Part shown: in pieces, positions 17,144 through 25,800 of the stretch
How positions within the stretch are numbered: position 1 is the stretch's first letter
Layout: every line of letters starts with the position of its first letter
NCBI RefSeq assembly: GCF_003660445.1
Contig: NZ_QZVQ01000007.1
Coordinates: 225,443-289,442 of the forward strand
Direction of reading: 5' to 3'
Length of the DNA stretch: 64,000 nt
From: Croceibacterium ferulae
GTDB lineage: Bacteria; Pseudomonadota; Alphaproteobacteria; Sphingomonadales; Sphingomonadaceae
The notes under the pieces: model-generated
What the model was told of the DNA's origin: nothing
The model's input: the letters and a program-made list of their open reading frames with translations, nothing else
Databases searched by the model: none
Position numbers and translations under genes: made by a program

Positions 17144-18553
17144 ATGCTTTCGTTCACCAAGCGCCGCAGCCTGTCGCTGCTCGCCGCTGCTTCCCTGCTG
17201 GCCGGCGCCGGCGCGGCCCATGCGCAGGACGCCTTCACCACGCTGAACCGCGCGTCGGCGGCACAGATCAGCTTCTCCGGCCCGGACCGCCGCACGCCGA
17301 TCCAGGCCGGCTCCACCGTCACCGTCAGCGGCGAAGGGTTCCAGCCGAACCAGCAGGTCACGCTGATGATCGGCACGACCCCGCTCGGCACTCCGCTGAC
17401 CGCCGATGCGGACGGCAAGGTCACCGGCACCGTCACCGTGCCGGCCAACGCCGTCAGCGGGAACCACCCGGTCGTGGCGGTCACGAACGCGCCCTACACC
17501 GCGCTGGTCGCCGACCTGAAGGTCAGCCCCAACGTGCCGCTGCAGGGGCAGGACCGCTTCACCGTCACCTCGGCTATCGCCGCGCGCGGCATCTACCAGA
17601 CGGCCTACAGCCCGGCCTCCGGCGCCATCTTCGTGACCACCTCCGTCGGCCGCCCGCCGGTGACCGTGTCCGAACTGGTGAAGATGGATGCGGACACGCT
17701 GGCCGTCCTCGCCCGCACCACCCCCGCCGCCGCCCCGGCCACCGCGCCGCGCCCTGGCCAGCCGCCGCGTGAGCCGGGCCTGTACGCTGTCTATGGCGTC
17801 GGCGTGGACGATGCGACCGGCAATGTCTGGGTCACCAACACCCGCCAGAACACGGTCGCGGTGTACAAGCAGTCCGACCTGTCGCTGGTGAAGCAGTTCC
17901 CGCCCGAGACCGTCGCCCACCCGCGCGACGTGCGGATCCACGGCGGCAAGGCCTATGTCAGCGCCACGAACGAGCCCATGGTCGCGGTGTTCGACGCCGC
18001 CACCCTGGAGCCGCTCGCCCCCATCCAGATCCAGTCGGGCAAGCGGGGCGAGACCTTCGGCACCGCCAGCCTCTCGCTCGATGCCACCAACAACCGGCTC
18101 TATGTCGTCAGCCTCGGCTCGTCGGAGGTCGCGGTGGTCGACCTCGCCACCGGCCAGGCCGGCAAGGTGTTCCCGCTGCCGGGCGCCCGCGGCGCGATCG
18201 GCGTCTCGCACGATCCCGCCACCGGCCGCATCTATGTCGCGGCGCAGGGAACGGACAACCTGCTGGTGCTGGATGGAGAGACCGGCGCGGTCATCGCCGA
18301 CACGCCGGTGGGCGCAGGCGCGCTGAACGTGGCGTTCGATCCGACGACCAGGCAGGCCTATGTCACCAGCCGCGGTGCCGGCACGGTCACCGTCACCGAT
18401 GCGGATGGCGCGATCGTCGCCAATCTCGGCCCCGCGCCCATGGCCAACCATGTGTCGCTGGGCGAGGCGGGCGTGGTCTATGCCTCCGTCAAGTCCGGCC
18501 AGGCTGCGGGCGAGGATGGCGACACGGTGATGCGCATCACGCCGAAGCGGTAA
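17144..18553 (+). CDS. YncE-like secreted beta-propeller protein with N-terminal Ig-like domain
   Basis: The 469-residue protein has a Sec signal peptide (LSLLAAASLLAGAGAAHAQD, cleavage near 28). An Ig-like domain follows at about 48-125 (TPIQAGSTVTVSGEGFQPNQ). The propeller is built of YVTN-type repeats: GNVWVTNTRQNTVAVY, NRLYVVSLGSSEVAVVDLAT, GRIYVAAQGTDNLLVLD and QAYVTSRGAGTVTVTD. E. coli YncE is an iron-regulated periplasmic propeller of uncertain role. AAGGAG at the end of the binding-protein gene is its ribosome-binding site. A role in siderophore capture or iron stress is inferred from context only. Confidence 0.78.
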   Translation: MLSFTKRRSLSLLAAASLLAGAGAAHAQDAFTTLNRASAAQISFSGPDRRTPIQAGSTVTVSGEGFQPNQQVTLMIGTTPLGTPLTADADGKVTGTVTVPANAVSGNHPVVAVTNAPYTALVADLKVSPNVPLQGQDRFTVTSAIAARGIYQTAYSPASGAIFVTTSVGRPPVTVSELVKMDADTLAVLARTTPAAAPATAPRPGQPPREPGLYAVYGVGVDDATGNVWVTNTRQNTVAVYKQSDLSLVKQFPPETVAHPRDVRIHGGKAYVSATNEPMVAVFDAATLEPLAPIQIQSGKRGETFGTASLSLDATNNRLYVVSLGSSEVAVVDLATGQAGKVFPLPGARGAIGVSHDPATGRIYVAAQGTDNLLVLDGETGAVIADTPVGAGALNVAFDPTTRQAYVTSRGAGTVTVTDADGAIVANLGPAPMANHVSLGEAGVVYASVKSGQAAGEDGDTVMRITPKR

Positions 18554-18567
18554 ACCGCCACCATCCT

Positions 18568-18663
18568 TCGTCATCGCGAGCGAAGCGACGCGATCCAGGG
18601 CCAAGGGGCGCAGCCTGTGTGGCTCTGGATCGCCACGGAGCCTGCGGCTCCTCGCGATGACGA
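18568..18663. repeat. Nested palindromic element (REP-like) between convergent genes
   Basis: Outer arms TCGTCATCGCGAG (18568-18580) and CTCGCGATGACGA (18651-18663) are perfect 13-base inverted copies. Inside are CGATCCAG / CTGGATCG (18591-18598, 18625-18632) and a hairpin GGAGCC-TGC-GGCTCC (18637-18651). The element fills the 118-base gap between the convergent propeller and ABC ATPase genes. It resembles dispersed intergenic palindromes of alphaproteobacteria and could act as a bidirectional transcript end. Confidence 0.7.
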
Positions 18664-18671
18664 GAATGGGC

Positions 18672-19457
18672 TTAAGGCAGGATGTCGTCGATCGCGATCC
18701 GCAGATCGGCGCCATCCTGCTCCACCCGGCCCCGCACCTTGTAGACGCTGGCCAGCACCTCCGCGCTGATCGCCTGCGCCGGCGCGCCATCGGCCATCAC
18801 GCGCCCTTCGGCCAGCACCACCACCCGGTCGGACCAGCGCGCCGCGATGGCGAGGTCGTGCAGCACCATGATCACGATCATGCCCCGCTCCCGCGCCAGC
18901 TGCTGCACCAGCTTCATCACGCGCAGCTGGTAATACAGGTCCAGCGCACTGATCGGCTCGTCCAGCAGCAGCACGCGCGGGCTGCGCGCCAATGCCTGCG
19001 CCAGCGACGCCAGCTGCCGCTGCCCGCCGGACAGGTGGTCCAGCCCGGCCAGCGCCTTGTGCCCGATGCCGACCAGCTCGATCACCTCCAGCGCCCGCGC
19101 CATCAGCTCCGCATCCGACAGCGCCGGCCCGTCGACAGGCGAAGCCCGCAAGGCCCCCGCCACGCCCTCCAGCACGCTCAGCGCCACCCGTTGTGGCAGG
19201 CTCTGGGGCATGTAGGTGACAAATCGCGCATGCTCCGCCAGCGGCAGCGCCAGCAGGTTCCGCCCGCCCAGCCGCACCGATCCCTTCGCCGGGTGCAACC
19301 CCGCCAGCGCGCGCAGCAAGGTGGTCTTGCCTGCCGCATTCGGCCCGATCAGGCTGGTGACGGTCCCCGGCGCGAATGGCGGCAAGGACAGGCCATCGAT
19401 CACCGACCTCCCGCCATAGGCCGCACTCAGCCCGGCAATTTCCAGCGCCTCAGACAC
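18672..19457 (-). CDS. Iron-siderophore ABC transporter ATP-binding protein (FecE/FepC-like)
   Basis: The 261-residue ABC ATPase has Walker A GPNAAGKTT (about 38-46), Q-loop region TYMPQSLPQRVALSV, signature LSGGQRQLASLAQAL, Walker B RVLLLDEPISALD and H-loop VLHDLAIAARWSD. The set and spacing match the FecE/FepC/BtuD family. It powers import of a ferric siderophore across the inner membrane with the permease whose stop it overlaps by 8 bases. It is convergent with the binding-protein/propeller operon, so the transporter genes are split over two opposite transcripts. Confidence 0.9.
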   Translation of the reverse strand: MSEALEIAGLSAAYGGRSVIDGLSLPPFAPGTVTSLIGPNAAGKTTLLRALAGLHPAKGSVRLGGRNLLALPLAEHARFVTYMPQSLPQRVALSVLEGVAGALRASPVDGPALSDAELMARALEVIELVGIGHKALAGLDHLSGGQRQLASLAQALARSPRVLLLDEPISALDLYYQLRVMKLVQQLARERGMIVIMVLHDLAIAARWSDRVVVLAEGRVMADGAPAQAISAEVLASVYKVRGRVEQDGADLRIAIDDILP

Positions 19458-20511
19458 GGTTCGGCTTCTTCAGGATCAGCAACAGGAACACCGGCACGCC
19501 GATCATGCTGGTCACGATGCCCACCGGCAGCAGCACGCCCGGCACCAGCACCTTGGACAGCACGCTCGCCAGCGACATGATCACCGCCCCCGTCAGCAGC
19601 GATGCCGGCAGCAGGAAGCGGTGATCCTCCCCCAGCAGCATCCGCGCTATATGCGGGCCGACCAGCCCGATGAACCCGATCGTGCCCACGAAGGCCACCG
19701 CCGTCGCCGCCAGCGCGCTGATGCGCAGCAGGCTGAACAGTCGCAGCCGCCGCACATCCACGCCGAACGAACGCGCCCGGTCCTCGCCCAGCCGCAGCGC
19801 CGTCATCGCATCCGCCGCGCGCCAGCTGAACGGCAGCACCAGCGCCAGCACCACCGCCAGTGTCGTCAGCCCGCCCCAGGTGGACCGCCCCAGCGATCCC
19901 ATGGTCCAGAACACCAGCTGGCTCAGCGCCTCCTGGCTGGCCACGAACTGCAGCAGCGCCACCAGCGCGTTGAAGGTGAACACCAGCGCGATGCCGAACA
20001 GCACGACGCCCTCCATCCCCGCCGCCCGGCTGCGCGCCAGCGCCTCCAGCAGCAGCACCGATGCAAAGGCGGCGATGAAGGCGTTCAGCGGCACCATCCA
20101 GTCGGCGGGCACGAAGGGCAGGCTGATGCCGGAAACGATCGCCAGCGCCGCGCCGAAGCTGGCCGCGCTCGACACGCCCAGCGTGAACGGGCTGGCCAGC
20201 GGATTGTTCAGGATCGTCTGCATCTCCGCCCCCGCCAGCGACAGCGCCGCCCCCACCAGCAGCGCCATCAGCGCATAGGGGAGCCGGACCTGGCGTATGA
20301 TGGTCTGTTCGGGCGCGGAAAGCTGGTCGGGCTGGAAGAGGCCCAGCAGCACGTCCGCCAGCCGCAACGGCGATGGCCCGGTGGAGATGTCCAGCAGGAA
20401 CGCGGCCATCCCCAGCACCACCATGCCCAGCAGGATCACCCCCCGCCGCCGCCGCGTCGCGCGATAGGCGGCCAGGATCGTCGCCGGATCATGTTCGGTG
20501 CCTTGGATCAC
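19450..20511 (-). CDS. Iron-siderophore ABC transporter permease (FecCD family)
   Basis: The 353-residue protein has about ten membrane helices. FecCD hallmarks are RLPYALMALLVGAALSLAG, MQTILNNPLASPFTLGVSSA, the coupling region RARSFGVDVRRLRLFSLL and GFIGLVGPHIARMLLGEDHR. It probably works as a homodimer, since only one permease gene is present. The GTG start at 20511 follows a GGGGGCGGC stretch. The open frame extends upstream to 20619 but that part runs through a REP palindrome and was excluded. No Fur box is visible directly upstream. Confidence 0.88.
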   Translation of the reverse strand: MIQGTEHDPATILAAYRATRRRRGVILLGMVVLGMAAFLLDISTGPSPLRLADVLLGLFQPDQLSAPEQTIIRQVRLPYALMALLVGAALSLAGAEMQTILNNPLASPFTLGVSSAASFGAALAIVSGISLPFVPADWMVPLNAFIAAFASVLLLEALARSRAAGMEGVVLFGIALVFTFNALVALLQFVASQEALSQLVFWTMGSLGRSTWGGLTTLAVVLALVLPFSWRAADAMTALRLGEDRARSFGVDVRRLRLFSLLRISALAATAVAFVGTIGFIGLVGPHIARMLLGEDHRFLLPASLLTGAVIMSLASVLSKVLVPGVLLPVGIVTSMIGVPVFLLLILKKPNRV

Positions 20512-20554
20512 GCCGCCCCCGTGACGCAAACGCCCCGCATTGTCACCACCCCTG

Positions 20555-20694
20555 TCCTCCCCATCGATGATGGGGAGGGGGACCGTTCGCGCAGCGAGTG
20601 GTGGAGGGGCATGGCGCAACGACCGCCAGCATCGCGCTCACCCTCCACCAGCCCGCGGCTGGTCCCCCTCCTCATGCTGCGCACGGGGAGGACA
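20555..20694. repeat. Composite inverted REP-like element
   Basis: The element is a large imperfect palindrome. TCCTCCCC pairs with GGGGAGGA at the far end, GGAGGGGGACC with GGTCCCCCTCC, and GGTGGAGGG with CCCTCCACC. It also holds a local hairpin CCTCCCCATC-GAT-GATGGGGAGG (20556-20578) and CCAGCC-CGC-GGCTGG near 20668. It amounts to two REP units back to back. It fills the spacer between the ABC permease start and the HTH-protein gene. A single unit recurs at 21478-21528. Confidence 0.75.
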
Positions 20695-20777
20695 AAGCAG
20701 GCCTGTCCTACACGCCCGCATCTGCATAATAGGCCCGATTCGCCAACCCGCTCCACAATCAGGAGAACCCGCGAATC

Positions 20778-21740
20778 ATGACCGCACCACAGCTCCGCCA
20801 CGATGGCTGGTCCCCCGACCGCACCGCCCGCTTCCTCGACACGCTCTCGCACAGGGGCAATGTCAGCCGCGCCGCCGCCGCCATCGGCCTGTCGCGCGAA
20901 ACCGCCTATTGCCGCCGCCGGCGCGATCCGCTGTTCGCCCGCGCCTGGGCCGCCGCCATGCTGCTGGCGCGGGAGGAAGGCGGCCACATCCTGGCCGACC
21001 GCGAGCTGGAGGGCGTGGAGGAAGAGGTGTGGTTCCGTGGCGAGGTCGTCGGCACCCGCATCCGCTACGACAACCGCCTGCTGCTGGCCCACATCGCCCG
21101 GCTGGACCGGCTCGCGCTGGACGACACAGCCAGCGCCGATGCCGCCCGCTTCGATGAACTGGTCGCCTGCCTCGCCGGCGCGCAACCGCCCGCGATGCTC
21201 GCCGCCAATGACGACCTCCCGCCCGACCGGGCCAGCGTCATGGAACGCGCCGCCGGGCAGGAGGCGGACCGGCAGGAGGAGGAGGAAGCCGGCGGTTTCG
21301 GCGAAGACGAATGGGAACGCGAACGCCGCGAGGCGGCCGAACGAGTCGAGCAGGCCCGCACCGATGCCGGCCACTCATGGGACAGCTGGCGAGGCGAAGC
21401 CTGCGCCCATGTCGATGCACTTCTTGGCGACGACACACCGGCGATAACAGTGTCAGGCTTGTCAACTTCCTCCCAAATCCTCCCCGGCACGGGGAGGGGG
21501 ACCGCCGCCGAAGGCGGGGGTGGAGGGGCTCCCGCCGCCTCTCCGGACCTCGCGGATATGCGAGCCAGCACAGTGTCAGACGTGTCAACTTCGCCGGATC
21601 GGTTGCAAGGCGCTGGCACACTCTCCGCTCCTGAAACCAACCGCGCAGAACGCCGCCGCCGCGGCCGCAAGTGCCGCCCGGCCCTGCCCAACACCCGGTC
21701 TGGCCGCCACGCGCACCCGCCGCTACAGCGCCGCTCATGA
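20778..21740 (+). CDS. HTH (terminase small-subunit-like) hypothetical protein with REP-disrupted C-terminus
   Basis: The 320-residue protein has an N-terminal helix-turn-helix (SHRGNVSRAAAAIGLSRETA) followed by RRRRDPLFARAWAAAMLLA. This resembles the DNA-binding part of phage terminase small subunits and a family I recall as common in sphingomonads. Residues 1-150 look like the conserved part. After an acidic/charged helical stretch (about 155-205) the C-terminus becomes low-complexity, because a REP unit at 21478-21528 is read as coding and flanked by two 23-base repeats. The stop overlaps the amidohydrolase ATG (ATGA). No other phage gene is nearby, so a host regulator or domesticated gene is more likely than a prophage. 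Confidence 0.6.
   Translation: MTAPQLRHDGWSPDRTARFLDTLSHRGNVSRAAAAIGLSRETAYCRRRRDPLFARAWAAAMLLAREEGGHILADRELEGVEEEVWFRGEVVGTRIRYDNRLLLAHIARLDRLALDDTASADAARFDELVACLAGAQPPAMLAANDDLPPDRASVMERAAGQEADRQEEEEAGGFGEDEWERERREAAERVEQARTDAGHSWDSWRGEACAHVDALLGDDTPAITVSGLSTSSQILPGTGRGTAAEGGGGGAPAASPDLADMRASTVSDVSTSPDRLQGAGTLSAPETNRAERRRRGRKCRPALPNTRSGRHAHPPLQRRS
21447..21592. repeat. Pair of 23-base direct repeats flanking a REP unit inside a gene
   Basis: Copies begin at 21447 and 21570 (ACAGTGTCAGGC..., ACAGTGTCAGAC...) and match at 21 of 23 bases. Between them lies a REP unit at 21478-21528: TCCTCCCC, a short loop, GGGGAGGGGGACC, then GGTGGAGGGG. Both repeats are translated in the same frame (TVSGLSTS and TVSDVSTS). 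The arrangement suggests the gene's 3' end was duplicated around the inserted element. Confidence 0.7.
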
Positions 21741-22888
21741 CCATCCCCGCCGCCCTGCAGGCCCTCGCCCCCACCATGACCGAATGGCGCCGCGACCTGC
21801 ACCGCCACCCCGAACTCGCTTTCGGGGAACACCGCACCGCCGGCATCGTGGCGGACCGGCTGCGCAGCTTCGGGCTCGATCCCGTCACCGGCATCGGCGG
21901 CACCGGCGTGGTGGCGGTGATCGACAGCGGCCGGCCCGGCCCGTCGATCGCCCTGCGCGCCGACATGGATGCGCTGCCGATGGCGGACGAAGGCGGCAAG
22001 GACTGGCACTCCACCGTGCCCGGCGTCGCGCATACCTGCGGGCATGACGGCCACACCGCCGCGCTGCTGGGCGTGGCGCAGCACCTCGCCGCCAACCCGC
22101 CCGCCAGCGGCCGGGTGGTGCTGATCTTCCAGCCGGCGGAGGAGAACGGCAAGGGCGCCCGCGCCATGCTGGCCGATGGCCTGCTGGACCGCTTCCCCTT
22201 CGATGCGGTCTACGCCTTCCACAACATGCCGCTGCTGCCCCCCGGCACCGCCGGCATCGCGGCCGGGCCGGTGCTGAACGGCTACATTATCTGGGATATC
22301 CTGGTGGAGGGCACCGGCGGCCACGGCGCGGCCTTCTACAAGGCGGTCGATCCGCTGCAGGCCGCCGCCCGGTTGGCGGTGGAAATATCCTCCATCGCCG
22401 GCCGCTATCTCGACCCGGCGGAAAGCGGCCTCGTCACCTGCTGTTCGCTGCAGGCCGGCACCTCGCACAACATCATCCCCGCCACCGCCACGCTGGGCGG
22501 GACGCTGCGGGCGCTGAAGCCCGATGTGCTGGCGCTGCTATGGAACCGCTTGCAGCAGGCCTGCACCGGCGTGGCCGCGCTCACCGGCTGCACCGTCACC
22601 TGCACCGCGCAGGCCGAAGTGCCGCCTTGCGTGAACGACCCCGCCGCCGCGGATGAGGCGGCCGCCGCTGCCGCCGCCGTGATCGGCGCCGATCAGGTGG
22701 TGCGCAACCATCCGCCCTACCCGTTCACGGACGACATGGCCCTGCTGCTGCAATCCGCGCCCGGCGCGTACCTGTTCCTGGGGCAGGACAGCGCCATGTG
22801 CCACAACCCAGCCTATGATTTCGATGATGCGCTGCTGCCCAGGGCGGCGGCCATCTTCGTGGAGATCGTCAGGCGGAAACTGGGGTGA
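21737..22888 (+). CDS. M20 family metallo-amidohydrolase (hippurate hydrolase / N-acyl amino acid amidohydrolase type)
   Basis: The 383-residue enzyme has the family's di-metal ligands: WRRDLHRHPELAFGE at the start, RADMDALPM, AHTCGHDGHTA (C101, H103), the PAEEN pair (E135-E136), AFHNMPLLPPG, and the C-terminal metal His in CHNPAYDFDD. It hydrolyses an N-acylated amino acid or similar amide in the cytoplasm. Being next to the siderophore synthetase, it might cleave an aroyl-amino-acid such as dihydroxybenzoyl-serine, but that is inference. The ATG overlaps the stop of the HTH gene. Its end overlaps the convergent NRPS gene by 20 bases. Confidence 0.85.
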   Translation: MTIPAALQALAPTMTEWRRDLHRHPELAFGEHRTAGIVADRLRSFGLDPVTGIGGTGVVAVIDSGRPGPSIALRADMDALPMADEGGKDWHSTVPGVAHTCGHDGHTAALLGVAQHLAANPPASGRVVLIFQPAEENGKGARAMLADGLLDRFPFDAVYAFHNMPLLPPGTAGIAAGPVLNGYIIWDILVEGTGGHGAAFYKAVDPLQAAARLAVEISSIAGRYLDPAESGLVTCCSLQAGTSHNIIPATATLGGTLRALKPDVLALLWNRLQQACTGVAALTGCTVTCTAQAEVPPCVNDPAAADEAAAAAAAVIGADQVVRNHPPYPFTDDMALLLQSAPGAYLFLGQDSAMCHNPAYDFDDALLPRAAAIFVEIVRRKLG

Positions 22889-25800
22889 ACAGCGCCATCC
22901 GTTCCGACAGCAGCGGCGCGATCAGCGCGCTGGCTTCCGGGCCGGTCAGCTGCGGGTGCAGGAACGGCACGGTCAGGCACTCCACCGCGCCGGAGTAGGC
23001 GCCCCAGCTGGTCGGCTGCAATTGCGGCTTGTCCCCGTGATCCAGCCCAGCGCGAATATGGGTCAGCGTGCCGGCAAACCGCCGATGGTGGTGCCCGCGC
23101 ACCAGCCGGTTGTTGTCCAGCACCACCCGCACCACCCCGTCCAGCACGGGCGCGGGCAGGCTGCCCAGCGGAGAATCGCCGTCCCGCAGGAAGGCGGTGA
23201 CCTGCTCCCGTGTGGTCAGCTGCGGATAGGCTTCCGGATCCAGCCCGGCGATCGCCAGCAGGGCGCGCAAGGCCTGCGCCTCGGTCGGCTCCGGCTCCGC
23301 GCGCCAGCAATCGGCGGGGTAGGCGTCCAGCAACGCCAGCAGGCCGACCTCGCGCCCCATATCCTGCAACGCCACCGCCACCCCTTGCGCAATGACCCCG
23401 CCAACGGACCACCCCGCCAGATGCACCGGACCCTCCGGCACCGCCCGATCCACCCGATGCGCATAGTCATGCGCCAGCCGCTCCAGGCTTTCCGGTGCAG
23501 GCACCGCCGGGTCGAGCGCGGGCGCCTGCAAGCCATAGACATCGCGCTTCGGCTGCAGGCAGTTGGCCAGCGTGCGGTAACCCCAGCTGAGCCCGCCCGC
23601 CGGATGCACCAGAAACAGCGGGTTCCCCGCGCCCCTTGCCAGCACGATCAACGGCCCCAGCCCGTGATCCGCGTCCGCCGCGTGATCGATCCGCGCCGCC
23701 AGCCCGCGAATATCCGCCACCTCGAACAGGGTAGCGAGACCCGGATCGTGCCCCCACTCCTCCCGGATGCGCAGCAGCAGGTCCACCGCCGACAGCGAAT
23801 GGCCGCCCAGCGCGAAGAAATCGTCCCCTGCGGCCAGCGGTCCCTCATGCCCCAGCACCGCGGCGAACAGCTCCGCCAGCTTCCGCTCCGTCGCCGTGGC
23901 CGGCGCATCGCCGCCCTCGCTGGCGAAGTCCGGCTCCGGCAAGGCGCGCCGGTCCAGCTTGCCATTGGCGGTCACCGGCATCGCGGCCAGCGGCACGAAG
24001 GCGGCCGGCACCATGTAGGAGGGCAGGCGCCGCGCCAGCGCCAAGCGCAGGGTTTCGGCGTCGTAGCCCGTGGCGGGCACCAGCCACGCGACCAGCCGCT
24101 CTCCCCGGGCCAGCACCACCGCAGCGCTGGCCAGCCCGCTATCGGCGATCGCCGCCTCGATCTCGCCCAATTCGATGCGCAGGCCCCGGATCTTAACCTG
24201 ATGATCGGCCCGCCCCAGAAACTCGATCGCCCCATCGCCCCGCCGCCGCGCCAGGTCGCCGGTGGCATACAGCCGCTCTCCGGGATGGAACGGATCGGCG
24301 ATGAACCGCTCCGCCGTCAGGTCCGGCCGGCCCAGATAGCCACGCGCCAGCTGCACCCCGCCGATGAACAGCTGTCCGGTCACCCCAAGCGGCACCGGGC
24401 GATGGGCCGCGTCCAGCACCAGCAGCCGCGTGTTCCACACCGGATGGCCGATCGGCACCGGCCGGCTGCGATCATCGGCGCTGGCGGGCCAGTAACTGAC
24501 GTCCACCGCCGCCTCTGTCGGTCCGTAGAGGTTGTGCAACTCGCCCCTGATGCGCCCGTGGAACCGGTCGCGCAGCTCGGCGGGCAGCTCCTCCCCGCTG
24601 GTGAACACCCGGGCGATGGCCAGCCCGGCACTCTCCGGCGCGGCCAGGAAGGCGGCGAGCATGGAGGGGACGAAGTGCAGCGTGGTGATGCCCTCGCCCC
24701 GGATCAGCCGCGCCAGCGCGACCGGGTCGCGATGCGCCTCCGGCGGTGCCACCACCAGAGTGGCCCCGCGGATCAGCGGCAGGAAGAACTCCCACACCGA
24801 TACGTCGAAGGTCGCGGGGGTTTTCAGCAGGATGCGGTCTGTTGCTGCGAAGCCGTAATGCTCCGCCATCCACAGCAGGCGGTTCACGATCGAGCGATGC
24901 TCCACCACCACCCCCTTGGGCGCGCCGGTCGAACCACTGGTGTAGATCACATAAGCGGCATTACCGGGCGTGGCGGCACAGGGCTGCGCCTCGCCAGCAC
25001 GGGCCCAGTCGGCAGGCACCAGCAACCGGTCGCCATAAAGGCCGTGCGGATCGTCCCCGGCCAGCACCACCGCCGGGCACGCACCTTCCAGAATGGTCGC
25101 GATCCGTTCCGCCGGATGCTCCAGGTCCAGCGGCAGATAGGCCCCGCCGGCGCGCAGCACGGCGACCAGCGCCACCACCAGCTCCACCGATCGCGGCAAG
25201 GCAACGGCCACGATCGCCTCCGGCCCCACGCCTCGCGGCTGCAATGCAGCGGCCAAGGCCCGCGTGCGCCGATCGAGTTCCGCATAGCTGATGGCGGTGC
25301 CTGCGAACCGCAGCGCCACGGCATCGCCGTGCACCGCGAAGGCATCCTCCAGCAGCTGCACCAGCGTTACATCGGGCACCGGATGCGCGGTGCGGTTGAA
25401 CTGCGCCAGTTCGGCATCCGCCTCCTGCGGCAGGGCGGTCGGCACATCCGCCAGCCGCTCCGCTGCCAGCGCAGCTGCCAGGAACGCCGCCAGCCGATTA
25501 CCGTGCGCGCGCACATCATCGGGGCCGTAAAGTGCGGGATTAGCGTCCACCTCGATCGTGAGGGAGGTGCGCCCGTCCCCGCGAAAGGTGAAGTGAATGT
25601 CGTCGACCGGCCCGGTGCCAGTGACACGCAGGCCCACCTTCAGCCCCGCCATGCGCGGCGGACGATCATACGGCTGCACGTTGACCAGCGGACCATAAAG
25701 CCGCCGGTCGCCACCGATCAGCCCCAGATCGCGCCGCACCTGTTCCGACCGGAAGCGACCATGCCCGCGTATCTGCGCCAGATTCTCAGCGACTTGCGCG

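Noticed and set aside
20778..21740. Prophage remnant suggested by the terminase-small-subunit-like HTH protein
   Set aside because: No other phage gene, integrase or att-like repeat is nearby, and similar stand-alone proteins are common in sphingomonads.
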